Assembly (NCBI GenBank): GCA_025175895.1
Contig: JAKLTH010000216.1
Span: forward strand, 120,001-184,000
Origin: Wurfbainia villosa
Taxonomy: Eukaryota > Streptophyta > Magnoliopsida > Zingiberales > Zingiberaceae
DNA length: 64,000 nucleotides
Reading direction: 5' to 3'
A program made the position numbers and the translations under genes. How positions within the stretch are numbered: position 1 is the first letter of the stretch; the number at the start of each line of letters is the position of its first letter. Below the pieces are notes generated by a model that was given only the letters and a program-made list of their open reading frames with translations, was not told where the DNA came from and did not search any database. Shown here in pieces: positions 25,201 through 36,740 of this stretch.

Positions 25201-25650
25201 TGCTACTAAAATTAGCAAATGGAGAAAAAAAAGGGAATCAAGAATAGAAAAATGTGCGATACAAACTGGTTATCATCAGAATTCTGAAATGATAATCGAT
25301 GAGAGTAATCTGAATCTGAAATCTATTAAGCAACTTGCGTTCTCAAAATCCTCGATTTGTTCCAGAACTCCAGCACTTCAGCATACAGCCATGACAAAAA
25401 GATGGGAATGAACCCAATCAGCACTGCCATCTGCAGAAAGAACACGCCCAAATCGCATCACCCATCGCTCAAAGCATTCGACTAAACCACAAAAATATCG
25501 CAAAGAACCCTAGAGTCGCACACAGAATCCCAACATCCCCCCGCAGTTGAAGATTTTTTCTTCAACTGTCGCTAAATTACTTCAAAAACTCACGATAACC
25601 AAGAAAAATCCGCGCACCTGACCAGGCGTAACCGGTTCTGCAATCTCCAT
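22283..25650 (-). CDS. RWA: RWA wall-polysaccharide O-acetylation protein (Cas1p domain), 15 exons
   Basis: Exons read on minus: 25618-25650, 25339-25430, 25071-25205, 24932-24988, 24790-24862, 24215-24373, 23897-24046, 23553-23808, 23353-23471, 23174-23260, 23015-23103, 22861-22923, 22718-22774, 22532-22628, 22283-22435. They total 1,620 nt, an exact 539-aa frame plus stop. Recognised family motifs: [138 protein letters not shown] and a closing hydrophobic segment. RWA proteins are multi-pass Golgi proteins that support acetylation of xylan, pectin and xyloglucan; they lack the SGNH domain of fungal Cas1p, as here. All splice sites are GT-AG except intron 2, which fits GC-AG (AAC|GCAAGT). 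No stop or frameshift seen, so likely functional. The variable N-terminal loop is least certain. Confidence 0.92.
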
Positions 25651-27862
25651 ATGAGTTCTTCCGGAACCAGAAGAAATACAGAAACGGGAGGACTCGAAGG
25701 GGCTTCAAACCTCAAAGGCACGCCATTCATGAAAAACCTAAGCACCTCCAACAGCACCGGAAAAGCTCCGCCTTTCTTGCACGAGAAGCGCAGGCCTTCC
25801 TGGGATTCGCGGCGGAGGAAAGGTTGAGCTCGGGACTAGTAATACTACGGCGGGAAGAGAGGGAACACGTTAAGTTAACCGATACTAGTAGACAAGACAA
25901 CTCGTTCTTTACCATGTCGGATTTCGGGTGACTGTTACATTCCCTCGAATATTTAATATATCTTTTTAAAATGCCTTTCAATTTTTATTTAATTATCAAA
26001 ATGCCTCCCCGACTAATTTAAATAATAATTTTAAACAATATAAAATAATCATCTTAATAAAAAAAATATATTAATGATATTTTAATTTTACTTAAATTGG
26101 GAACCACGAAATGAAATGTCATACAAAATCAATACAAATTGTCGATGATAAACCATTCCAAAAGTTTTATTATAATGTATAACTTTTCCTTTTTCGAAAG
26201 CACCTTTTATGACTTTTCTTCCGCTTCTACTAAAATAATTATTAACTCTATTATGGCCGTGCCATAAACATATTATAAGACAGCGTTAATACACTTTCTA
26301 AGATTTTAAAACTTAAAAGAGGCATTTCATCGATGAGCTGAAATTTGAGACGCTCTTTCAGCTCAAAACATAAAACATGCAATATGTTGAAGTTTGAAAG
26401 GCGGAATGCAAAACTTACGGGCATGGGGCAGAGTGAAATTTTCACTCCAATGATTGCGCATTGTTCTTTGTTTTTTGGTTTTTGGCCAATTTTTTGGAAC
26501 TTTTCTTTACTCGAAAATTTTGTTTGGCTTGGCGGTGTCGGCTGGATTTGTGAGTTAGATCGGCATTGAATAACCGCGATAGACTCGCGGCAGACACAAC
26601 ACCATGGAGCAGACATGATTTCTAAATTGACGTTCGTGAAATAAATTCTGCAATAATTTCCGGCCCATGTTAATAAATGTACGTACAATCAGTTGCTTTC
26701 CAGTGTTTTTGAGTTTTTTTTTTTTTTTTTGGTGGTATTTTACCTCTGCCAGAAATGAGCTTAACTGAGTTAAGTGTTGGGCTTGGGTTCGAGTGAGTGA
26801 AGAGGTGAGCTCCAATATTAGTAATATTAGAATTTTGATGACTCTGATTAAGTGGAGATGAATCAATCGACACTGTTGATGTGGAAATTATCTCTGAATA
26901 AGTTGAGCGAGGATCATCCGACTGAGAAAGTCTATTCAAGAGATGTTCGGTGCCAACTCCTATGGATCCTTACCGAGGATGTAAGTCCATCATGGTGGCC
27001 TGACATGACAGAGAATGATAGGAGGTAGGTGTATGAGACTTAATTAATGTAGTCCGCGTGGTTGATGAAAGACAAGGCTCTATAAATGCGGTAGAAGCGT
27101 CCAATCAATAGGAATGTGTTGACATGACTGTCTGCTATGGGGTGTCCTTGCTCTCTCCTCGATCTGGGGATTACGTAACCTCTGAAGATTTCTGGTGTGA
27201 TGAGAATATGATCATATTTATCGGTGTGTGCCTAAAGATGCGCTAAGAGATTTGTCTGCCGAGATATAATATATAAAAAGATGCCGAGAGATATGTCTGT
27301 CGAGACATAATATATGAAGAGGTGACAAGAAATATGTCTGTCAAAATATAATATATGAAGAAACATCGAAAGATATATCTGTCAAGATATAATATATGAA
27401 GAGACGCTAAGGGACATATCGACTGAGACATCTATTTCGAACCTGACTTTAGGTCATAGCCTAACCTAATTTGATCTGATCAAACCCTAGGTTCGATATA
27501 GGACACGTTGATATTTACCTCCACACCATTGAGTTTTGACAATCAATCTAAAATTGGAAACAAGAAGAAGAAAAAAAACTAATTTTACATCGTTCATCGA
27601 TCCAATCGCTCAAATTTAACCGAAAAAAGAATCGAAAGAGGATGCAGGCTGCGACAGTCCCCCTGAGAAGAAGTCTCTCATGTCGTTTCAACTTATTTTT
27701 CAATCTGAAAAACATTGCCGGTGAACAAACTCTGAGGTCGGATGGTTCTGAGCTCAGGCGATTTGCACCGGGCTGCAATCATCCATACGGCGCTCGGCCG
27801 CATAGTAGAGTGATGCTCGGTAGGGATTTCTGAGCGCTTCATGAGATTCTAGAGTTACAGAG
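25651..27862. other. Intergenic region upstream of RWA
   Basis: Contains the RWA promoter and 5' UTR (25651 onward; no clear TATA box seen), AT-rich sequence to about 26300, a T-run at 26707-26731, and an imperfect tandem repeat at about 27245-27430. No gene is supported. Confidence 0.5.
27245..27430. repeat. Imperfect tandem repeat, about 39-bp unit, 4-5 copies
   Basis: Repeated core GAGATATGTCTGTCGAGA followed by CATAATATATGAAGA, diverging along the array. It lies about 430 bp beyond the 3' end of the polygalacturonase pseudogene. Confidence 0.75.
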
Positions 27863-28106
27863 TCAGAGAAAGCCTTCAACGTAAGCACACTTCCACGGCG
27901 ACCTCACCGTCGCATTGAGGTGCATGTTCGACAGGCAGAAGTTGCTGAAGTTAGCCCCCCCGGATGCCTTCCAGAAACCCAGCATGCTCAACGTCGGTCC
28001 CCACGATGTCTGCCATGGTGACCATGCCGACGGTCGGAAGTGCATCGGGGCTGTAGTCCTCGTCTGGGTGGGCGCTATACCTTTTCGTCACGATGATGGT
28101 CTGGAC
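27863..28106 (-). pseudogene. Polygalacturonase last exon fragment
   Basis: Encodes the C-terminus from about VQTIIVTKRYSAHPDE through ADIVGT, the LEGI..NFSNFCLSNMHLN segment and SPWKCAYVEGFL, then TGA at 27863-27865. This is the usual GH28 C-terminal pattern (CLSNI, SPW.C..VEG). Its upstream edge is the end of Copia-4 at 28107, which interrupts the coding sequence. Confidence 0.85.
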
Positions 28107-28344
28107 GAACAATAATAATATTAATAGAGAAAAATATCTCCTCTGATTTTAATCAATCTACGAGTTTTTGTATTTTTGCTTCATTATTATAACAACTAAT
28201 AATATTTTGCTACTATTATCATTCCATATCTTATGTAATCTTTCCTTTTATTATTGTAAATATTTATATAAAAAGAGTCTTTATACTCCAATAATGAAAG
28301 AGTGAGAGAACGTTTATTTTCTTATTTCTTTATGAGTTTCTATA
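28107..28344 (+). repeat. Copia-4 5' LTR
   Basis: AT-rich LTR sharing the blocks ATATCTCC..TGATTTTAAT, TCATATCTTATGTAATCTTT and ATTC..TGAGTTTCTA with the 3' LTR at 31252-31452. The terminal TG and CA are both mutated. Confidence 0.75.
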
Positions 28345-28489
28345 TGGTATCAGAGTCATTGCTATTTTTTTCGTTGTCCGTTAATTTTTTTCTCTTTCCC
28401 TCCTCTGTGATTTTTTAAGCTCTGCTGACTCTATATCGATTTGTGCATGCAAAGCATTTGTCTATTTGCAAAACTATTAAACTAGAGGT

Positions 28490-30970
28490 GGAATTGAAAG
28501 GATATTTTACATCTTTAACATCTTCGTGATTTTCTGAGCACATCTCCATTTAAAGCTTGAATAAAGCTACAATGTTTGATGGCAGAAGGAGCAATAAAAA
28601 TGTCTAAAATTTCCTCTTCTAATTATATAGAAACATGTCCGTCGTTACAAAATCTTTCCTTATCTATGCCTATGATTCCTTATTTACCCATTAAGCTTAG
28701 CAATGACAATTTTCCAATATGAAAATGTAGCTTTTTTCTCTACTTTTTGTCCATGATTTACTTGGTTATATTGATGGCACTTCATCTCCACCTCAAAAAG
28801 AGAATCCAACTTATATTATTTGGTTTAAGAAGGATCAATTAGTGTTGCATTGGATAATCTCTTTTCATTCTGATTGAGGAGGTGAATATCAGGCACTCAC
28901 CGTCATTTTAATTTCTCGGGCATTTTTCATCGAATCTCTTGCTCCCACACCCCTGAACAAAATGGAATAATTGAAAGGAAGCATCGTCATATGATTGAAA
29001 ATTTCTGAGCTCTTCTTAACCATACCTCGGTCCCGCTTAAATTTTGAGACGATGTCATCCACACCTCTGTCTACCTTATCAATCGTTTACCTACTCCACT
29101 ACTTCAGAACAAAAGTCCCTTGGAATCACTTTACAATCGCCCCTCCAAATTACTCATTTCTTCGTGTCTTTGGTTGTGCATGTTATCCTTAGTTGCGACC
29201 CTATTCCAAACACAAGTTAAACCCTCGTTATGAACAGTGTGTATTCTTTGGTTATAGTAATTTGCATCACGAGTATCGTTGCTTGCATACACCAACTATG
29301 CGAATATATGTTTCTCACTATGTTATTTTTGATTAGTCACTCTTTTCATTTCCAGTTGGAACCTCGAAGACCCTTTAAGTTAATCAAGAGACTTTTCTAT
29401 TGTCTATGAATAGTAAACCAGGATTCTCCCAAGTTGCTCCAATGGAAACTCTTATAAGTACAAGAGGGGATGAAATTTTAGGTCATGCTCCATCACCATT
29501 AGTCTTTGCAAACTCCGCAACTAATGATGATCCACTCTCTAGTCTTGGTTCTCGTTCGTCTGACAACTCATCTTCAAGTAATTTTGATAATGATACTCCT
29601 TGCCAGATGCATCCTTTGAGCGAGATTTATTTACAGTGTCCACCATGTTCCACCCGTTATCCTCTTTCACAGGCTCTACTTGCCTCTTCAAATTTAGTTG
29701 AGCCTACTTGCTTTACTTAGGCAGTAAAGGACCCGAATTGGTGTATTGCAATGGCTACAGAGTTTGATGCTCTTCTTCGCAATAACACTTAGAGCTTAGT
29801 CCCTCATAATTCATCTATGAATATTGTGGGCTCTAAATGGGTTTATTGAATTAAGTATCGTATATATGACTCCATTGAACGTTACAAAGCTTGCCTTGTT
29901 ACTAAAGGTTTTAATCAACAATCAAGTATTGACTTTAATGATACTTTTAGTTCAGTTGTCAAGATTACGACTATCAGATTGTTATTATCTATAGCTATCA
30001 ACTCTCATTGGCCAATACGACAATTGGTGTTTCTAATGCTTTCCTCCATGGTCACCTTGACGAAACTATATTTATGGAGAAACCACCCGGATTCATTCAT
30101 TCGTAACATCCAATATATGTTTGTCAACTTAAGAAATCTATATATGCTTTCCGGTAAGCACCTCGTGCATGATTTCATTGTCTGTCTCACTGGCTTCATA
30201 CTCAAGGCTTCTTTGACTCAAAAACTGATTCTTCATTATTCTATAGAAGTGATGAGAACCTTACAATCTTTCTTTTTAATTTATGTGGATGATATTTTAA
30301 TAACTGGCAATGACCACGAGGGCATTACTACTTTCCTTCATCTTCTTCTTAACCAAGAGTTTCCCATTCAAGATCTTAGTAATGCTCACTTTTTCCTTGA
30401 TATTGAATTTTTTTCACATCTTGATGGTTGTCTTCTCTCTCAAGGTAAATATATTACTGAACTTTTTCAAAGAGCTAAAATGGATGGTGCACGCCCTATC
30501 TCTCCACCAATCATTGAAGGTGTTTTCACTGCACCTTCATCTTCTCCTGCAATGACTAACCCCAGATCTATCGAAGTATTGTTGGTGCTCTACAATATGT
30601 TACTATCACAAGACCAAACGTTGCTTTCGTCATCAATCGTGTCTGCCAATTTATGTATGCTTCAATCGATCATCATCGATCGGGAAGATGTTAAGAGAAT
30701 TCTTTGCTATCTCAAAGACACTGTTTTACATGGTCTTTTTTTGTACCATCAATCCTCACGAGAATTAATTGTCTATAGTGATATAGATTGGGCAGGATCT
30801 CCTGAAGATAGACGTTCTACTAGTGGACATGCAATATTTCTTGGATGAAATCTTATTTCTTGACTTTCAAATAAACAATCTACGATATCTCGCTCAAGTA
30901 CTGAAGCTGAATATAAAGTCGTAGCTAATGCGACATCTAGAATTATTTGGATACAATCCATTCTTTTATA
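28490..30970 (+). pseudogene. Copia gag-pol remnant of Copia-4
   Basis: A gag start (about 28560-28850, with a PIKLSNDNF-like segment) joins abruptly to the integrase core end at about 28870 (GGEYQALT..., then HTPEQNGIIERKH with the catalytic Glu). Integrase C-terminal part and linker follow (29000-29720). RT is at about 29740-30520: AMATEFDALL, GSKWVY, YKACLVTKGFNQQ, VDDILITGNDHEG, LSNAHFFLDIEF. RNase H at about 30690-30970 has [14 protein letters not shown] and SSTEAEY. At least six frame breaks or stops occur. Order and motifs are those of Ty1/copia; about 1.5-2 kb of gag, protease and integrase head is missing. Confidence 0.8.
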
Positions 30971-31251
30971 ATTATGCCTCTCTTCAATCACTTTCCCAAA
31001 ATTTTTGTGTGATAATATTAGAGCAACTTATCTCGTCGTCAATCTAATTTTTCATACTCGTACCAAACATGTGGAGATTAATTTTCATTTTGTCAGAGAC
31101 GTGTGACGACTCGATAGCTTTCAGATTTTTATATTTCTATAGATGATCAAATTGCTGACATATTTATCAAGTCGTTATCTCGATAATGTTTTACTAAATT
31201 GACTATCAAACTCAACGTTCAGATAATTCCGTTGAATTTCCCGAGGGATAA

Positions 31252-31452
31252 TGACAGTAATAATACCAATAAAAAAAATATCTCCCTTGATTTTAATTAA
31301 TCCACGAGTTTTCATATTTGATTTTATTATTATAATAATTAATAATATTTTATTGTTATTATCATTTCATATCTTATGTAATCTTTTCTTTATGTAAATA
31401 TTTGTATAAAAGATTCCTTGGACTCCAATAATGATTCTTTGTGAGTTTCTAC
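31252..31452 (+). repeat. Copia-4 3' LTR
   Basis: Starts TGACAGTAATAATACC after CCGAGGGATAA and ends TTTCTAC against polygalacturonase exon sequence (minus strand GACAACGTCAG). Pairs with 28107-28344. Confidence 0.75.
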
Positions 31453-31883
31453 CTGACGTTGTCCATGACGACGTTGGATATGCGTATGTCCTTGACGTAG
31501 CCTCCCCGCCCCGGCGAGATCTTGATTCTGATGCCGTACGAGGAGTTGGACAAGAAGATGTCACTTGCCCGGACGTCAGAGATGCCGCCTGACATCTCGC
31601 TGCCGATGGCGATGCCTGTGCCCGAATGAGCCTCCCCGACCACGCGCTTGATGCTGATGTTGGAACTGGGGCGGCCGAAGGCAATGCCAACTTGTCCCAT
31701 CCGCTTTTGATGACGATCAGATCATCGCCGGTGTTGATGTAACAATCCTTGATGAATCTGAAGGAAGCGATATATGTCAGAATTAGCATCGACGAGGACT
31801 TTCGATCTTAACCGGATCGATCCCATCCGTGATCGGCAAAATCAGGTGGTGCAAAGATTGTGATATTCTAGATGAGGACTTGG
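31453..31883 (-). pseudogene. Polygalacturonase central exons 4 and 5
   Basis: Exon 4 (31813-31883, minus) encodes SQVLI, a stop, NITIFAPPD and, after a one-base shift, TDGIDP followed by a GTTAAG donor. Exon 5 (31453-31757) begins after a CTTCAG acceptor with FIKDCYINTGDDLIVIKSGWDK, lacks one base, and continues GIAFGRPSSNISIKR through MDNV. These hold the GH28 catalytic core (the aspartates of TDGIDP and TGDD). The second copia insertion cuts the exon at 31452. Confidence 0.85.
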
Positions 31884-32068
31884 CTGTTAATCCAGCAAAA
31901 TTAAATCAGACTAGCACAGTGATCCTTAAGAGCTAACGAAAAGAGATGAATTTAAACCTGCTGATACCTAGTGATACTCAAGTGATATTTAAGGATACCC
32001 AGGTAAGGATGAAAGACAGGGTTTAAGCAAACAGGATGAACCTGCTGCGAATGCCCCCTCTTTATACA

Positions 32069-32318
32069 CATATGCCGGACGCCCCGCGTCTCGGCTCGGA
32101 CTTTTCTCACATATGCCGGACGCCCCGCGTCTCGGCTCGGACTTCTCTCACATATGCCGGACGCCCCGCGTCTCGGCTCGGACTTCTCTCACATATGCCG
32201 GACGCCCCGCATCTCGGCTCGGACTTCTCTCACATATGCCGGACACCTTGCGTCTCGGCTCGGACTTCTTTCACATGTACCGGGTGCCCCGCGTCTCGGC
32301 TCGGATTTCCTTCACATC
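32069..32318. repeat. 41-bp tandem repeat, six copies
   Basis: Unit begins CATATGCCGGACGCC and continues CCGCGTCTCGGCTCGGACTT, starting at 32069, 32110, 32151, 32192, 32233 and 32274. The first four copies are almost identical, the last two diverged. Because 41 is not a multiple of three, open frames through the array are a by-product and not a gene. Confidence 0.9.
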
Positions 32319-32720
32319 AGGCCCTCCACCTTTGAAATATAAGAGTCGTAGGAAGAAGGATCCATTTTTATTATAAACTGGGGAGGAAGGCCATGTCATC
32401 AAGTTGAAGGAGCATATCCCTCTTTGAAAGGACAAATCACTGACTAGGTTAAGAGGAATGTCTGCGGCATTAATGGAGAATGGTCTCCCATCAACCACGC
32501 GCCGTGTATTAATTACTGCTCTCGTCCAAAGACAGATTTCCCTGCCAAGATCTCAAGGGATTAGCCGCAACATTAATTGAGACTTGTCTCCTATCAACCA
32601 CATGACGTGTAATAATGGAAGCCCACGCGCGGAAGGAAGTCCAAGCAACAATGATTATACCGTACGACCTCTTAAGCTCCATCACTTCTGTGGACAGAGC
32701 TCCTCGGGAACAGAACCTCC

Positions 32721-32734
32721 CTTATATATATAGG
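32721..32734 (+). promoter_or_regulatory. TATA-like box in the LTR fragment
   Basis: CTTATATATATAGG in otherwise GC-rich LTR sequence, followed by the leader-like U5 segment. A position typical of an LTR promoter; activity unknown. Confidence 0.4.
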
Positions 32735-33110
32735 ACCCTCCTGGGAAAGGAGAAGGTAAGCTCTTCCAAACATTAATATCAGTTGCTCTAAGTTCCTTCT
32801 TCCTCTTCCAGCTAAGTTGTCTTGAGCGTCGGAGGGGCCGTGCCGAGATCTCTCTCGGCGCCCTTAACCGGTTGCTACTGCGCAGGCTCTCCATTCGGCC
32901 CACATCACTCTGCTCGGCTATCTGGCTGTATTGATCTCCCGTAATCGGCTCAGCGATCACGGGTTGGGCGTCTCTCTGCCGAAGTATTCCACCGTTACCG
33001 AATTACGCTACCTGGACACCTCGCCATCACGGTCTCAACAGGCATCACCTGCAATACACAAGGTTGTGATAAAGTTAATAAAGAAGATATTACTTCTGCG
33101 GGAAGGGTCT

Positions 33111-33389
33111 AATGGCTAACTCATATAGATATTGTATCATATGATAACGGATCAATCCTTCACAAATGTAAGGGTGTCATCCCTCCATGTGTTATTTACT
33201 AGTCTCAAGAGTCAAAGATCTATCGTAATTTACTTCCGTTATGATGGTCCAGGAACGGACTGATAGGGTCGCTAAATTGATGGATCATAACCTTTTGTAT
33301 TATAATAAAAAAGATATTATAGAAATAATAAAGGATTCTTTTTATTATTTGTTGTCCCGCAGCCGAGCATATATATATATATATATATA
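33111..33389. other. Unassigned AT-rich segment with (AT)n
   Basis: Sits between the LTR fragment and the left LTR of Copia-3; ends with an AT microsatellite at about 33369-33389. No gene or element end recognised. Confidence 0.5.
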
Positions 33390-33536
33390 ATACAAGACTA
33401 ATTCAAAAATATATAATGGAAAGATTTATGAAGAAGAGATTGATTTGTTCTAATACAACTAAGTCATATTAACAATTTCTCTTTTAATTTTCTTTCTTCT
33501 GATTTGACTAAGTCTTGATTGATTGATCCTCTTTTA
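33390..33536 (-). repeat. Copia-3 3' LTR
   Basis: Matches 37964-38110 with only a few differences (for example GATTTGACTAAG here, CATTTGACTAAG there). The few mismatches imply a more recent insertion than Copia-4. Confidence 0.85.
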
Positions 33537-36500
33537 TCCCCTGACAAACTCAGTGGGAGATTTCTCACATTGAGTTTGATTGTCAACTTATGAAAGCGTT
33601 GTCTGGATAATGACTTAGTAAAGATATTAACAATTTGATCTTCCGCAGAGATATAAGAGATAGTTAATCGTTTAGTTAAAACCCGTTCGCGAACAAAATG
33701 AAAATCAATTTTCACATGTTTTGTACGAGCATGAAAGATTGGATTTGCTATAAGATAGGTTGCTCCAATATTATCACACTAAATTTTTGATGTTATCTTT
33801 TACTCAAGATGTAGTTTAGAAAGAAGTAATTGAAGCCAAATAATTTCAGATGTTGTGTTAGCTATAGTTTTTTATTTAGCCTCAGTACTTGAACGTGAAA
33901 CTGTGGATTGCTTTTTCGAATTCCATGAGATAAGATTTCATCCAAGAAATATTGCATATCCATTAGTAGAGCGTCCATCCTCGGAAGAACTTGCCCAATC
34001 TGCATCACTAAAGGCGTATAAGTCTTGCGACGAATGACGATATATTAGAAGATCATGTAGAATAGTTCTTTTGAGATAACATAGGATTCTTTTCATACAT
34101 TCCCAATTTTGTTCAGTGGGAGTTTGCATAAACTGACAAACACGATTTTACAGTAAATGTAATATCCGATCATGTGATAGTAACATATTATAGGGCTCCA
34201 ACAATGATTCGATAAATCTGAGGATCAGTCATAGTAGGAGAGGGTATAGAGTAGTTATTTATCGCAATTGGTGTGGAAATCGGACGTGCTTCATCCATTT
34301 TAGCTCTTTGAAGAAGTCCAACAATGTATTTACTTTGAGATAGAAGACAACCTTCATCATGTGAGATAAGTTCAATACCAAGAAAAAAATGTGCATTACT
34401 CAAATCTCAAATAGGAAATTCTTAATTGAGAAGACTCAATAAATTTGTGATGCTCTTTTGATCATTTCCAGTTACTAAGATGTCATCCACATAAATAAAA
34501 AAGAATATCATAGATCCATCATTGCATTTATAAAATAGGGAAGAGTCAATTTTTTATCCAGAAAATCCTTGGGCTTGTAACCAGTTGGATAAGCGATGAA
34601 ACCATGTTCGAGAAGCTTGTCGAAGACCATATATAGATTTCTTGAGTTGACAAACATGAGTTGAAAATTGTGGATGAATGAACCCAGGTGGTTGCTCCAT
34701 AAATATAGTTTCCTCAATATGACCATGAAGAAATGCATTAGAAACGTCTAATTGTCGAATAGGTCATTTCGAACTTATAGCTATTGATAATAATAATCTG
34801 ACAGATGTAATTTTGATAATCGGGCTAAAGGTGTCATTGAAGTCAATACCTGATTGTTGACTAAATCCTTTCGCTACTAGTCGTGTTTTGTATCATTCAA
34901 GAGAACCATCAGTTCGATGTTTGAGGCAAAATATTCATTTAGAGCCCACTATATTCATAGAGGGAGTGCGTGGAACTAGGCTTCATGTTCCATTGCGAAG
35001 AAGTGCATCAAATTATGTAGACATTGCATTGCGCCAATTTCAATCCTTGTTTGCTTGTGAAAAATAAGTTGGTTCAACAAAGTTTGAGGAGATCACTAAA
35101 GCTCGAGGAAGAGGATGTTGGGTTATCATTGGTGGATATCATGCATAGATATCGTTCAAGGGAAGTATGCGACGTGGGACATCATCTTCTGAATCACTCT
35201 TTGTTGGTGATGAGGAAGTAGATGGACATGGTGATTTTGACAATGGACTTGCATTATCTGAGGATTCAGAATTAGAAAGCATATTATCTTTGACTGGAGA
35301 GGATTTCGAAACTGGACACGAAATATATTCTTGAATGTCGTCTCTTCTAATATTGTCAGTGCATGTTACCCTTGTGGGAGGAGACACTTGGGGTGAATCC
35401 GATGGTATAGAAGAGTTTTCAGAGAGTTCTGGAGCAGGACCTAAGATGTCATCCCTTCTTATACTTTCAATATATCTCGTCAGAAAAATGACCTGCGGGA
35501 ACTTTGATGTTATATTGGGTGATATTATAAAAGTACCACTACTTTCTGAGGTTGGAGCTATTGTTGTGACTGCAAATGGAAATATAGATTCATCAAAGAT
35601 AATATGTTAGGATATATATATATATATATAGGCAACGATACCCATGGTGTAAATTACTATAACTAAGGAAAATACATTGTTAAGAATGAGGATTAAGTTT
35701 GTGTTTAGAGTAGAGTCGTAACCATGGATAACATGCGTAACCAAAGATACATAAGAACATGAAATTGGGAGATTGATTACAGAGTTTTTCCATAAGACAT
35801 TTGTGTTGAAGCAATGAAGTAGGTGGATGATTAATAAGATAAACCACAGTGTGGACAACATCATCCCAAAATTTAAGCGGAACCAATGCATGATTGAGAA
35901 GGGCTAAGGCAATTTCAATTATATGACGATGTTTTCTCTCTGCGGAACCATTTTGTTCAGGAGTGTGAGAACATGATACTCAATGGAGAATGTCTGAGGA
36001 GTCGAGATAGCGATGAAATGCTTAATATTCTCTACCCCAATCAGAGTGGAGAGAGAGTATTTTATGGGCAAAATAACATTCGGCATGTCTTTGAAATCAG
36101 CAAAAAATATTAAGAAGATCAGATTCTCTTTTCATGTGAAAGACTCAAATAAATTTACTCAAGTCATCAATAAAAATCACATAATAAAGAAAATCTTGAT
36201 TTGACAATATAGGAGCAGGTCCCCATACATCAGAGTGAATTATTTCTAAAAGAAAACTAGACACATGAGAGGAAGTGAAAAAAGGTAATTTATGACTTTT
36301 TGCTTTCATGCACACTTCACAAGAATGAGAAAGGGATGGCCAAGAAGTTGGTAAGTTAAATTTATTGCTGATTTCTTGAACTAGACGAAGAGATGGATGA
36401 CCAAGTCGTGCATGCCAGGAGGATTTATTTGTGCATTCTCCAATGAGAGCCTTTGTAGATGTGGGTTGAAGATAACAAAGATCATTTTTAATTTCTCCTT

Positions 36501-36740
36501 TGAGTAGAGTCGTTTCGGTTGCAGAATCCTTCACAAGACAATGATGAGGGTGAAATTCAAAGAACACATTATTGTAATAGCAAATTGACGAACTGAAAGT
36601 AAATTTTTAGTGATTGAAGGAACATGAAGAGTATTGCGCATGTGAAAGGTTCGACCGAACGAATGAAAAATCGTGTTTTCAAGGTTAGCAATTTTCAAAC
36701 CTGAGTCGTTGCCTATTTGTACCATGTCAGAACCATGATA
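33537..36740 (-). pseudogene. Copia integrase-RT-RNase H remnant of Copia-3
   Basis: From 36740 down: protease-side linker (HVPSITKNLLSVRQFA), integrase head SSWHARLGHPSLRLV with CEVCMKAK, core HSDVWGPAP and FIDDLSKFIW, then RT pieces (NAFLHGH-equivalent region near 34720, IYIDDILVTGND near 34480, LSNAHFFLGIELIS at 34370), and RNase H (AFSDADWASSSEDGRSTNGYAIFLG near 33960-34030; HFVRERVL and SLSRQRFH near 33600-33700). More than ten stops or shifts. RT/RNase H is close in sequence to Copia-4. Confidence 0.8.

Larger units (their letters stand above)
28107..31452 (+). mobile_element. Internally deleted Ty1/copia element Copia-4 inside the polygalacturonase exon
   Basis: Plus-strand copia element of 3.3 kb. 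5' LTR 28107-28344, PBS TGGTATCAGAGTC 28345-28357, 3' LTR 31252-31452, polypurine-like CCGAGGGATAA before the 3' LTR. Flanks TGGAC and CTGAC are a possible worn target duplication. The internal region is short because gag runs straight into late integrase. It is related to Copia-3 by its RT/RNase H sequence (the LTIKLNV tail occurs in both). It has many stops and cannot be autonomous. Confidence 0.85.
31910..33110 (+). mobile_element. LTR fragment or solo LTR of a Tat-type gypsy element
   Basis: No coding capacity. It has LTR-like organisation on plus: a repeat array (32069-32318), a TATA box TTATATATATAGG near 32721-32734, and a downstream segment with AGCTAAGTTGTCTTGAGCGTCGGAGGG (about 32810-32838, given here in part), which resembles the U5 region of plant Tat-lineage LTRs from memory. 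Neither edge nor a target duplication could be fixed. It separates exon 4 from exon 3 of the polygalacturonase gene together with Copia-3. Confidence 0.5.

Noticed and set aside
27642..28115. Plus-strand frames opposite the polygalacturonase last exon
   Set aside because: Antisense shadows of a GC-rich exon whose minus reading matches GH28.
32036..32376. Three overlapping plus-strand frames with repeated ICRTPRVSARTS-like units
   Set aside because: The 41-bp unit rotates all three frames, so every frame is open for compositional reasons.
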